Source of the DNA: Nitrososphaerota archaeon
GTDB lineage: Archaea; Thermoproteota; Nitrososphaeria; Nitrososphaerales; Gagatemarchaeaceae
Direction: 5' to 3'
Length of the DNA stretch: 64,000 nt
Assembly: GCA_028867035.1 (NCBI GenBank)
Contig: JAGWHB010000002.1
Location: forward strand, 210,852 to 274,851
Below the pieces are notes generated by a model that was given only the letters and a program-made list of their open reading frames with translations, was not told the DNA's origin and searched no databases. A program made the position numbers and the translations under genes. Below, in pieces: positions 32,427 through 40,538 of this stretch; position 1 is the stretch's first letter; each line of letters starts with the position of its first letter.

Positions 32427-33116
32427 TTAGCTCGCCACCAGCGAACCTGTCATCCAGCCAGGGGTCGACATGGCCCCCGCTGTCCCCGTTGACCCGAACC
32501 CGCAGGCGGTCTCGCAGAACCAAATATAGTTGCCCGCCTTGTCCACCGTAAAGTAGGCGACGACGGTCGAGCTCAGCGGCACGGGAACGTTGAGATTCAG
32601 AGACGGCACCGTGAACGTGTGGGCGAGGATCGCAGGCGGCACCGATGTGAGCGTCTGGCCGCCCTTTATGACTATCCCAGAACGCCCTTGGCTTGAGTTG
32701 ACGTTGGCGTTGCTGGCCACGAAGACAGTCCCGTTGGTCGTCCCAGATACCACGTTGTCGTTGGGGATGACAAGCGAGGCGTTGCCTTCGTCGTAATTCA
32801 CAATGACCAGCTTGATGAGTCGGTGAGCTGGAAGGTAGATGCTAGCCGACGATTCCAAGCCGTTCGGGCCTAGGACATAGAACCCGGGCTGCGCCCCGAC
32901 GGTCGAATTGAAGGTGTTGCCGGTTGTAATCACCAAGGTCACCACGTATGGCGAACTGGCAGAAGAGTTGGTCACGGTCGTGGTAACAGTCGAAGTCGTT
33001 ACGTGGCTCCCGGCGCCTCCTATCGCGATTGCGGCCCCATAGCCAGAGATTATCAGCGCGACCGCGAGCACGGCGACCGTGAGGCCCCCCGTTAGGGAAG
33101 AGTTCGAGTTCAACAC
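32427..33116 (-). CDS. CuA-like cupredoxin, anchored
   Basis: 229 residues: N-terminal helix, Thr/Ser-rich linker, cupredoxin domain. The copper loop is WFCETACGFGSTGTAGAMST then GWMTG: Cys201-x3-Cys205 as in CuA of oxidase subunit II, with His166 in the upstream AHTFTVP. The His that normally follows the second Cys by four residues is Ser209, and Met216 or Met222 replaces the usual Met after an insertion. So the centre is CuA-derived but altered. First gene of the Rieske/cytochrome b operon; no oxidase subunit I is in the window. Confidence 0.75.
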   Translation of the reverse strand: MLNSNSSLTGGLTVAVLAVALIISGYGAAIAIGGAGSHVTTSTVTTTVTNSSASSPYVVTLVITTGNTFNSTVGAQPGFYVLGPNGLESSASIYLPAHRLIKLVIVNYDEGNASLVIPNDNVVSGTTNGTVFVASNANVNSSQGRSGIVIKGGQTLTSVPPAILAHTFTVPSLNLNVPVPLSSTVVAYFTVDKAGNYIWFCETACGFGSTGTAGAMSTPGWMTGSLVAS

Positions 33117-33236
33117 CTAAAACTTGCCACGAGGCATTATAAGCCACCCTGACGATTCTCAAAAATGATAATGAAGGCGGATTCCGCGGACAAAGTCGCA
33201 GAATATGCTTAAACGTCCCAGCCCGAAGTTCAGCCC

Positions 33237-34604
33237 GTGCAGGCTTTGCAGCTTGACGAGGATCGGATAGTCAAAGGCTTCGAGTCCAGGACACCAAAGT
33301 CTGCGGAGATGTTCCAGAAGGCGCTGAAGGTCACCCCTGGCGGTGTCATGGCCGGAATCAAGTTCTTCGAGCCGTATCCCGTTTTCATGAAACGTGCAAG
33401 TGGCTCGCGAATCTGGGACGTCGACGACAACGACTATGTCGACTACCTGATGAGTTATGGCGCGTTGATCCTCGGACACGGGGACTCTTCGGTAAAGAAG
33501 TCGATAGCGTCTGTCCTGGAATCCTTCGGCACGACTGTGACAGGGACACCCACTGAGGTCGAAGTGGACTATGGGGCTGTCCTCAGGGACCTGTACCACA
33601 AGGACGGGCTGATCAGGTTCACCAACTCTGGGCTGGAGGCGACCCTGTTAGCGGTGAGACTGGCCAAGGGGCACACCGGCCGCCGGAAGGTGGCGAAGTT
33701 CGAGGGGCACTATCACGGGGCCGTCGACCGCCTTCTCTTCAGCTACGCCCCTGCTGTTGGCGGGGCAGGCACGGCTGAGTCACCGGTACCCATCGGGGAC
33801 AGCATGGACGTAGACCTCGGCATCATTTCCGATTCGGTGGTCCTCCCTTTCAACGACTGGAAGTCGACCGAGCAAATCCTGACCAGGAATGCGAAAGAAC
33901 TGGCATGTCTGATATTGGAACCGTTCGAAGAAGGGGTGATAGCCGGGGACGCGGAGTTCATGCGGAACCTGAGGAAGATCACCAGGGACCTGAGGATACC
34001 GCTCATCTACGACGAGGTGAAGACAGGTTTCAGGGTCAGACCAGGCGGTGCGTCGGAGTTCTACTCGATAACGCCTGATCTCACATGCCTGGGCAAGATA
34101 ATCGGGGGTGGCCTCCCGATCGGGGCCGTCGTCGGGGACGCAGACATAATGAATCAGCTCGACCCGCGAGGCAAGAGCGGGACGCGCATATTCCACTCAG
34201 GGACGTTCAACGGAAACCCGCTTTCATTGTCCGTCGGGAAGGCGACAGTGGAGGAGATCATGAGAAGAGGAAGGTTCGATGGACTCCGCAGCAGGACCGA
34301 GAACCTGAAGAGAAGGCTGTCCGCGAAGCTGACGGAGTACCAGGTGCCCCACGTGCTGGCTGGAGAGGGCGCGATGTTCAACTTCTACATGACCGACAAG
34401 CCGGTGAAGAACTACCGGGACGCGAAGAGGTCTGACCTGCGGCTGAGGAGGTTCCTTGACATCGAACTGATATCGCGCGGTGTCTATCTGAAACCCGAGA
34501 ACAGATACTGCACATCGCTCGCCCACTCGGACGCTGACCTCAGCCTGACGGAAACAAGGTTCGCGGAATCCTTGGATTCGCTGATGCCAAATGTGCGTCG
34601 GTAG
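33237..34604 (+). CDS. hemL: Glutamate-1-semialdehyde 2,1-aminomutase
   Basis: 455 residues from GTG 33237. PLP enzyme that makes 5-aminolevulinate for haem and other tetrapyrroles. Family marks: TPGGVMAGIKFF, the phosphate-binding TNSGLEATLLAVRLAKGHTG, IYDEVKTGFRV (Asp to the pyridine N) and the PLP lysine in CLGKIIGGGLPIGAVVG. HSGTFNGNPLSLS is conserved. The stretch SRGVYLKPENRYCTSLAHSD near the end fits. HemL is longer than usual by about 20 residues. A subgroup of GSAM-like aminotransferases acts on other substrates, so hemL is likely but not certain. Confidence 0.82.
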   Translation: MQALQLDEDRIVKGFESRTPKSAEMFQKALKVTPGGVMAGIKFFEPYPVFMKRASGSRIWDVDDNDYVDYLMSYGALILGHGDSSVKKSIASVLESFGTTVTGTPTEVEVDYGAVLRDLYHKDGLIRFTNSGLEATLLAVRLAKGHTGRRKVAKFEGHYHGAVDRLLFSYAPAVGGAGTAESPVPIGDSMDVDLGIISDSVVLPFNDWKSTEQILTRNAKELACLILEPFEEGVIAGDAEFMRNLRKITRDLRIPLIYDEVKTGFRVRPGGASEFYSITPDLTCLGKIIGGGLPIGAVVGDADIMNQLDPRGKSGTRIFHSGTFNGNPLSLSVGKATVEEIMRRGRFDGLRSRTENLKRRLSAKLTEYQVPHVLAGEGAMFNFYMTDKPVKNYRDAKRSDLRLRRFLDIELISRGVYLKPENRYCTSLAHSDADLSLTETRFAESLDSLMPNVRR

Positions 34605-34693
34605 AATCATCTTGCTTCCTGATTAGATGGACAGACGGATTCCTGAGATTTCGCCAACAGATATTAAAGAGCTGGAATCTTGATTGATGTCGA

Positions 34694-37018
34694 ATGAAGT
34701 TTCTTTTCGTGACCGACGAAAGCCTGTCGGCCGACCTCGCTTGGCAGTTAAAGAAGGAGGGACACGAGGTCAAGATGTATTGCCACGGACAGGGGGAGAA
34801 GGATGTGGGGCTCGGTTTCTTCGAGAAGGTCGAAGAGTGGGAGCCGCTCAAGGACTGGGCCGACGTGATCATCTTCGACGACATTGGTTTTGGAAACAAA
34901 GCAGATCAACTGCGCAGCGAAGGGAAGTTCGTCGTCGGAGGTAGCCCGTATACTGACAAGCTGGAGCTTGACAGGGAATACGGACAGGCGGAATTGAAGT
35001 CGGTAGGAGTCGATGTCCTCCCGAGCTGGAATTTCACTTCGTTCGACGAGGCCATCGATTTCGTCAAGAAGAACCCTGACAGGTACGTCTTGAAGCCGAG
35101 CGGCAAGGCTCAGGACGAGAAGGAGCTCCTGTTCATCGGCCAGGAGCCAGACGGGAAAGACATTCTTCAGGTCTTGGAGCACTATAAGGTGAGTTGGTCC
35201 AAGAAGATCAAGGAGTTCCAGATGCAGAAGTTCGCCGAAGGAGTAGAAATTGCGGTGGGTGCCTTCTTTAACGGAAAAGAGTTCGTAATGCCGGTCTGCG
35301 TCAATTTCGAGCACAAAAGGCTCTTTCCCGGCGAATTGGGGCCCAGTACGGGCGAGATGGGAACAGCAACCCTCTACTCCAAAGACAGCCCCGTTTTCGA
35401 GAAAACCCTGCTCAAGGCCAAGGAGAAATTGGCCGCGAGCAAATACGTGGGATATGTGGACATCAACTGTATCGTAAATGGTAAGGGCATCTGGCCGCTC
35501 GAGTGGACATGCTTCGACGAAGAAACAGAGATGTTGACGAAGGAAGGATGGAAGAAGTATGACGAAGTCAGGGTTGGAGACTTCGCCCTGGCGATCAATC
35601 CGGAGAATCGAGAAGTGGGCTGGAAGCGCGTCACGAACCGGCTCATAAGGGACTACAAAGGGAAGATGGTCAGAATCGGGGCGAAGGGAAAGAAACACTC
35701 GGCCATCGACGTCCTCGTGACCCCAGACCACAAGTTATTGGTAAGCACGTACGGAGGACTGAGGCTCGTAAGAGCAGACTCAATCCCAATCCACAATACT
35801 AAACTGATACGGGCGGGGACGTTCAAAGGAAACGACGTAGAATTCGTAGAAGTGCCCGAATACGTCAGTGAACACACCTACTCAAAAGGGGCAGTAGTCC
35901 GGTCCGTCCATCCCGCCGTACTTGTCAAGACCGAATGTTTCGTAAAGTTTCTGGGCGTCTTCCTGGCGGAAGGATACTCAAGTGGTGACTTCGTCAAGAT
36001 ATATCAGAGCCCCGATAACGCTCACTGGCATGACATCGAAACAATCCTGGATGAGTTTCCGTTTAAGCATACGGTCCAAGATGATGGTTTCCAAATCAGT
36101 TCTGTTCAACTTTGCAGTTACATAAGACAGCTCGGCTTGGAAGGAGTTCACGCCGAGGAGAAATTTGTTCCAAATCAGTTCAAAGAGTTGAATGCGTCGT
36201 GTCTTGATGCGATGATGAACGCCTTCGCACTCGGCGACGGCCACCGTCACAAGAGAACGGAACAGCTCTATTTCCTCACCTCGTCGAAGAAGCTCGCAGA
36301 CGATTTGCAAGAGATGATCATTAAGACGGGCCGGGTAGCAAACATGCGAATCCAGAGGCAGGCAGGGACCCTTTCTATCGGTGGATATGTTCGGAAGAAT
36401 GACATCTGCGTGCTCTCCCTGCGGAAGACAAGGAAAGACTACTACCTTGACTCACGGGTTATTGGAGAACAGGACTACGAGGGGACTGTTTGGGATGTCG
36501 AAGTGGAGGACTGGCACACACTGTTGGTTAGAAGAAAAGGTAAACCTTTCTGGAGTTCAAATTGTCGTTTTGGCTACCCTACGATAAGCATCCAGATGGA
36601 GGGGATAACAAGTGAATGGGGACCATTCCTCTCTGATCTGGCTCATGGCAACGACACGCAACTGAAGACGAAGAAGGGCTACCAGGTAGGCGTCGTCGTT
36701 GCGATCCCCCCCTTTCCGTTCGAAGACGAGAAAGCTTTCAAGAAGTACTCCGAAGGCGCGGCAATCCTGTTCAGACGCCAAGGACTGGATGGCATACACA
36801 TCGGCGAGGTCAAGCAGGAAGACGGGGATTGGCACATAGCTGGGAACTCGGGTTACGCCCTTGTCGTAACGGGTTCGGGCCCCACCATGGCTGATGCAAT
36901 CGAGAAGGCCTACCAGAACGTGGGGAACGTCATGATACCAAACATGTTCTATCGCACCGACATCGGACAGCGCTGGACCCGCGACAGCGACAAGCTCATC
37001 AGCTGGGGCTACGTTTAG
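34694..37018 (+). CDS. PurD-like ATP-grasp ligase interrupted by an intein
   Basis: 774 residues as encoded; 423 after splicing (residues 1-272 joined to 624-774). The host part looks like phosphoribosylamine-glycine ligase: N-terminal Rossmann MKFLFVTDESLSADLAWQLK, ATP-grasp RYVLKPSGKAQDEKELL, FAEGVEIAVGAFFNGKEFV, FEHKRLFPGELGPSTGEMG, and after splicing EWTCRFGYPT, the counterpart of EFNxRFGDPE. Asn, Asp and Glu of that motif are Thr, Tyr and Thr here, so it may be a paralog with a changed substrate. The intein begins exactly at the Cys of this motif. Confidence 0.8.
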   Translation: MKFLFVTDESLSADLAWQLKKEGHEVKMYCHGQGEKDVGLGFFEKVEEWEPLKDWADVIIFDDIGFGNKADQLRSEGKFVVGGSPYTDKLELDREYGQAELKSVGVDVLPSWNFTSFDEAIDFVKKNPDRYVLKPSGKAQDEKELLFIGQEPDGKDILQVLEHYKVSWSKKIKEFQMQKFAEGVEIAVGAFFNGKEFVMPVCVNFEHKRLFPGELGPSTGEMGTATLYSKDSPVFEKTLLKAKEKLAASKYVGYVDINCIVNGKGIWPLEWTCFDEETEMLTKEGWKKYDEVRVGDFALAINPENREVGWKRVTNRLIRDYKGKMVRIGAKGKKHSAIDVLVTPDHKLLVSTYGGLRLVRADSIPIHNTKLIRAGTFKGNDVEFVEVPEYVSEHTYSKGAVVRSVHPAVLVKTECFVKFLGVFLAEGYSSGDFVKIYQSPDNAHWHDIETILDEFPFKHTVQDDGFQISSVQLCSYIRQLGLEGVHAEEKFVPNQFKELNASCLDAMMNAFALGDGHRHKRTEQLYFLTSSKKLADDLQEMIIKTGRVANMRIQRQAGTLSIGGYVRKNDICVLSLRKTRKDYYLDSRVIGEQDYEGTVWDVEVEDWHTLLVRRKGKPFWSSNCRFGYPTISIQMEGITSEWGPFLSDLAHGNDTQLKTKKGYQVGVVVAIPPFPFEDEKAFKKYSEGAAILFRRQGLDGIHIGEVKQEDGDWHIAGNSGYALVVTGSGPTMADAIEKAYQNVGNVMIPNMFYRTDIGQRWTRDSDKLISWGYV
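35510..36562 (+). mobile_element. Intein with LAGLIDADG-type homing endonuclease, inserted in the PurD-like gene
   Basis: 351 codons, residues 273-623 of the precursor. Block A: CFDEETEMLTKEGWKKYDEV with Cys1. Block B: VTPDHKLLV (TxxH). Two LAGLIDADG helices: FLGVFLAEGYSSGD (about 419) and MMNAFALGDGHRH (Asp about 515). Block F: GTVWDVEVEDWHTLLV. Block G: WSSN with terminal Asn, then Cys as the first host residue (TGT 36563). The residue before Asn is Ser, where most inteins have His. The frame is intact, so splicing and homing may both be active. Confidence 0.88.
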
Positions 37019-37118
37019 TCCTAGATCACCCGTCATCGAAGGCCGGACATGATCGGAGGTCTACGTACTTTCCGTTCCTCAGAGCTTTGTCCTTGAAGAG
37101 TTCGAGGGACGACGTCGG

Positions 37119-37538
37119 TCAGGTTTGAGACTTTGCACCTGGCCATGCCCAGGGATCCTTGCCTCGCTGGGTGAGCAGGTAGTAGGCGGCTAAGACGATG
37201 AGCAGGACCTCGGCGATGGAGCCGACAACTATGGTGGCTGTCGCCCCCAGGTCCCCGCTCGCGATCAGGACGTAGTGCTGTGGCTGGGAGAGGGTCTCGA
37301 CGAGGGCGATAATGGCGAGAACCAGGCCGACATAGAATGAAATCCTGGGGCGGAAGAACGTCAGAGCACTGTCGATCAGGAACAGGACCCACCCGAAACT
37401 GACGATGTCGAAGGCGTCAGGCGGGAGCAGCTGGTAGACTTGAAACAGGAAAACCGCACCTAGAAGGGTGGAGAACAATATCAGACCCTGAATGGCCCGC
37501 GGAAGTTCGACCATCGGAGCGGCCATCACGTCTTCCAT
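37119..37538 (-). CDS. Four-helix membrane protein
   Basis: 139 residues, four hydrophobic helices, acidic short N-terminus and a KDPWAWPGAKSQT tail. No motif is recognised. Divergent from the aminopeptidase gene with only about 10 bases between starts, so the two promoters must overlap the coding ends. Confidence 0.6.
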   Translation of the reverse strand: MEDVMAAPMVELPRAIQGLILFSTLLGAVFLFQVYQLLPPDAFDIVSFGWVLFLIDSALTFFRPRISFYVGLVLAIIALVETLSQPQHYVLIASGDLGATATIVVGSIAEVLLIVLAAYYLLTQRGKDPWAWPGAKSQT

Positions 37539-37548
37539 ATTTCAAACT

Positions 37549-40083
37549 ATGCCGCACTTCGAAAGTCTTTTGAATTCAACGCCGGCCGCACCCCGCATGA
37601 CGCCAGGAGCCCACAAGTCCTTCCGCCTGCCGGAATCACGGCCGCACTTTCCGCCGCAGAAGGACTACCGCACAAAGCATGTCAAGATCGAGCTGACCCT
37701 TGACTTCGACAAGAAGAGGATCTCGGGCGCCTGCACCCTCGAAATAGAGCCCATCAGGAAAGGGGTCGAGAGGGTGCGGCTCGACGCATGCGAGCTCGAC
37801 ATCGGTGGGGTGACGGTCGACGGGAAGCCGACACCATTCGAATACGACGGCTCGGTCCTCGAGGTCCCCATCTCCTCGGGGGGAAGCAGGCACCTGGTGA
37901 AGGCCGAGTACAGCGCTGTCCCGCGGACCGGAGTCTTCTTCACCGGCCCCGACAAGGAGCACCCGGAGAAGGAGGTGCAGGCCTGGAGCCACAACGAGGC
38001 CGAGGCCGCGCGCTACTGGTATCCCTGCCACGACCATCCGGGGGAAAGGTCGAGCAGCGAGCTCGTGATCACGGTCCCCAAGGGGTTCAGGGTGATCTCG
38101 AACGGGAAGCTCCTGTCGGTGAAGGAAGACGGGCAGACGAGCACATTTCACTGGATGGAGGAGCTCACCCACGTCACCTATCTGACGTCGTTCGTCGCCG
38201 GCAGGTTCGGTGAAATCACCCAGGAGGCGAACGGGGTGCCGCTCCATTACTACTTCCCCGAGTCCAAGAGGGCGGATGTGCTTCGATACTTCGGAGAGAC
38301 GCCGAAGATGATAGAGGTCTTCGAGTCGATCCTAGGGGTGAAATACCCGTACGTCAAGTACGACCAGACGACGGTCGAGGACTTCGTCGCCGGCGGGGAG
38401 GAGAACCTGAACGCCACGACGCTAGCCATGAACTACTATCCTGACGCGGGCTCTGAGGCGGACTTCTCGACGACATACTCGGCACAGTACCAGCGCCCCG
38501 TCGACCTGGTCTCTCACGAGCTCGCGCACCAGTGGTTCGGAGACCTCGTGACCTGCTCGGACTGGGCCCATGTGTGGCTCAACGAGGGATTCGCGTCCTA
38601 TTTCCAAGAGCTCTACCTCGAGAGGACGAGGGGGGTTGACGAGATGACGTGGCACCTCGCAACGAGGGTGGAAGAATATTTCGACGAAGACAGAGACGAA
38701 TACAGGAGGCCCATAGTTGCCAGGAGTTACGTCTGGCCGGACGACCTGTTCGACAACCACCTCTATCCGAAGGCAGCCTTCATGCTCCACGAGCTAAGGT
38801 TCCTCATGGGGGACGACGCTTTCTTTTCCGGCATTTCCCAGTACCTGAAGAGCTTCACTTTCTCATTGGCTGACACCGAGGACTTCCGCAAGTCGATGGA
38901 GAGGACGAGCGGCCTCGCGCTGGAAGAGTTCTTCGAGCAGTCGTTCTTCAGGCCGGGGCACCCTGAATTCGACGTAGCATATTCTTGGGACGGTGAGGCA
39001 AAGGCCGCGACCCTGAGGGTCAAGCAGGCCCAGCAGACGGACGACGGCACCCCGGTGTACAGGCTCCCGTGCGAGGTCGTCTTCTATCTCGGCAGAGAGA
39101 GGCGGGCATTCAGGGCGGCCCTGGACTCCGCGGACCAGAGCCTGACGTATTCCCTTCCATCCAAACCGACCATCGTCGAGTTCGACCCCCGCCTTTGGCT
39201 CCTCGCCAGGACGAAGTTCGTGAAGTCCCTGGACCTTCTGCTCAACCAACTCGAAGGGAGCCAGGACTCTTGGAGCAGAGCGGAAGCCGCCAAGCAGCTG
39301 GGAGCCATGAGACTCGGGGCAGCGGTCGAAGGCCTTGCGCGGGCCGCCGCGAAGGAGCAGTTCTGGTACGTCAGGGCCTGTGCTTTCAGGGCGCTGGGGG
39401 AGATCGGGACGGAAGATGCCCTGAAGGCCCTCACGCGGGTCGAGGTCCCGAAAGACAGGCGCGCGAGGAGGGGGCTGGCCGAAGCACTAGGACATTTCAA
39501 AGAAGACGCAGCCAGGAAGCAGGTCCAGAGGATGCTGGAAGAGGACGAGAGCCCATTAGTGAAGTGCGAAGCGGCCCTGAGTCTGGCCAAGTCCTGGCCG
39601 GACGGCGCGCTGCCTCACCTGAAAGAAGCCATGAAAGCCCATTCTCCGAACGAGACCCTTGCCGAAGCATGCCTCGCAGCCATGGGGAAGCTCAAGGGCC
39701 AAGAAGTGAACGGGATTGTGAGAGAGTCCCTCGCATACGGGCGACCCACCAGAGTGAGAGTCGGGGCCCTGAAGGCGATCAAGGAAAGGGGGATCATCCT
39801 CGACGACGAAGTTCCAGTCCTGAAGGAGATACTGAAGGGCGACAAGGAGTTCAGGGTCAGGCTGTATCTGATTGATTCGGTGATAAGGACCTTGGGGGAC
39901 AAGAGGTTCGAAGAAGCGGCCAGAGAGAGTTCGGAGTCCGATATGGACCTGCGGGTGCGGAGGAAGGCGCTCGAAACCTACCATGAGCTGGCTGCCTCAG
40001 CCGAGAACTCGGCGGCCCTTTCGAGGCTGAGAGCCGAAGTCGAGGAGCTGAAGAGCAAGCAATCTACCGGCGCGCCGGGCTGA
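37549..40083 (+). CDS. M1-family aminopeptidase with C-terminal HEAT-like repeats
   Basis: About 844 residues from ATG 37549 (ATG 37597 is possible; 37492 would run into the divergent gene). Zinc site HELAHQWFGD (about 323) with NEGFASYFQEL 18 residues on. The substrate-anchoring GAMEN motif reads GGEEN (VAGGEENLNATTL). Beta-rich N-terminal domain (ISGACTLEIEP, YRTKHVKIELTLDF). From about 590 onward there are alpha-helical HEAT-type repeats (AAKQLGAMRLGAAVEGLARA, ACAFRALGEIGTEDALKAL) and a charged end. Cuts N-terminal residues from peptides; the GGEEN change may alter specificity. Confidence 0.88.
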   Translation: MPHFESLLNSTPAAPRMTPGAHKSFRLPESRPHFPPQKDYRTKHVKIELTLDFDKKRISGACTLEIEPIRKGVERVRLDACELDIGGVTVDGKPTPFEYDGSVLEVPISSGGSRHLVKAEYSAVPRTGVFFTGPDKEHPEKEVQAWSHNEAEAARYWYPCHDHPGERSSSELVITVPKGFRVISNGKLLSVKEDGQTSTFHWMEELTHVTYLTSFVAGRFGEITQEANGVPLHYYFPESKRADVLRYFGETPKMIEVFESILGVKYPYVKYDQTTVEDFVAGGEENLNATTLAMNYYPDAGSEADFSTTYSAQYQRPVDLVSHELAHQWFGDLVTCSDWAHVWLNEGFASYFQELYLERTRGVDEMTWHLATRVEEYFDEDRDEYRRPIVARSYVWPDDLFDNHLYPKAAFMLHELRFLMGDDAFFSGISQYLKSFTFSLADTEDFRKSMERTSGLALEEFFEQSFFRPGHPEFDVAYSWDGEAKAATLRVKQAQQTDDGTPVYRLPCEVVFYLGRERRAFRAALDSADQSLTYSLPSKPTIVEFDPRLWLLARTKFVKSLDLLLNQLEGSQDSWSRAEAAKQLGAMRLGAAVEGLARAAAKEQFWYVRACAFRALGEIGTEDALKALTRVEVPKDRRARRGLAEALGHFKEDAARKQVQRMLEEDESPLVKCEAALSLAKSWPDGALPHLKEAMKAHSPNETLAEACLAAMGKLKGQEVNGIVRESLAYGRPTRVRVGALKAIKERGIILDDEVPVLKEILKGDKEFRVRLYLIDSVIRTLGDKRFEEAARESSESDMDLRVRRKALETYHELAASAENSAALSRLRAEVEELKSKQSTGAPG

Positions 40084-40169
40084 ACTTCGCGACCTGAGGT
40101 TTGACAGAAGCGAATGAGGGCGACATAGAGATTCGCGCCTATGGTGAACCCCTCTTCTGTTTTGGTCTA

Positions 40170-40529
40170 CTATTCGTACTGTTTTCTTCGGGTCTCGCCG
40201 TGGGTGGAGGTGACCCTGGACTGCTTGGAAGAAAGGAGCCGCTTCATCTTCGGGCCCATCAGGTCGAAGACGGCAGCGATGTTGTAGCCTATTTCCGAGA
40301 ACGCGTGCCTGTCCCGGGGGGTGAACACCTCGACGGAGACCTCGTATCTCGCGTGGGTCTTCGCCGCCTTCTTTGACTTCACCACCGCGCGTATCTCTTC
40401 GATGAACGGGTAGACCCTGCAGAGCTCTTCTGCCAGCCTTTCGAATTTTGCCTGTGCCTCGGTGGCCTCGGTGGGCTCCTCGGGGAGGCCGACAATATAG
40501 TAGGGCGGGTTCCGCTTACTAGATTCCAT
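40170..40529 (-). CDS. Ribosome-hibernation-factor-like (HPF/RaiA fold) protein
   Basis: 119 residues. KFERLAEELCRVYPFIEEIR, a charged VVKSKKAAKTHARYEVSVEV segment and TPRDRHAFSEIGYNIAAVFD then LMGPKMKRLLSSK give the beta-alpha-beta-beta-beta-alpha pattern of HPF/RaiA proteins, which sit in the decoding centre of resting ribosomes. The match is to the fold pattern more than to identity. It starts about 10 bases downstream of the GMC oxidoreductase stop, on the same strand. Confidence 0.5.
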   Translation of the reverse strand: MESSKRNPPYYIVGLPEEPTEATEAQAKFERLAEELCRVYPFIEEIRAVVKSKKAAKTHARYEVSVEVFTPRDRHAFSEIGYNIAAVFDLMGPKMKRLLSSKQSRVTSTHGETRRKQYE

Positions 40530-40538
40530 TGAGAACCG

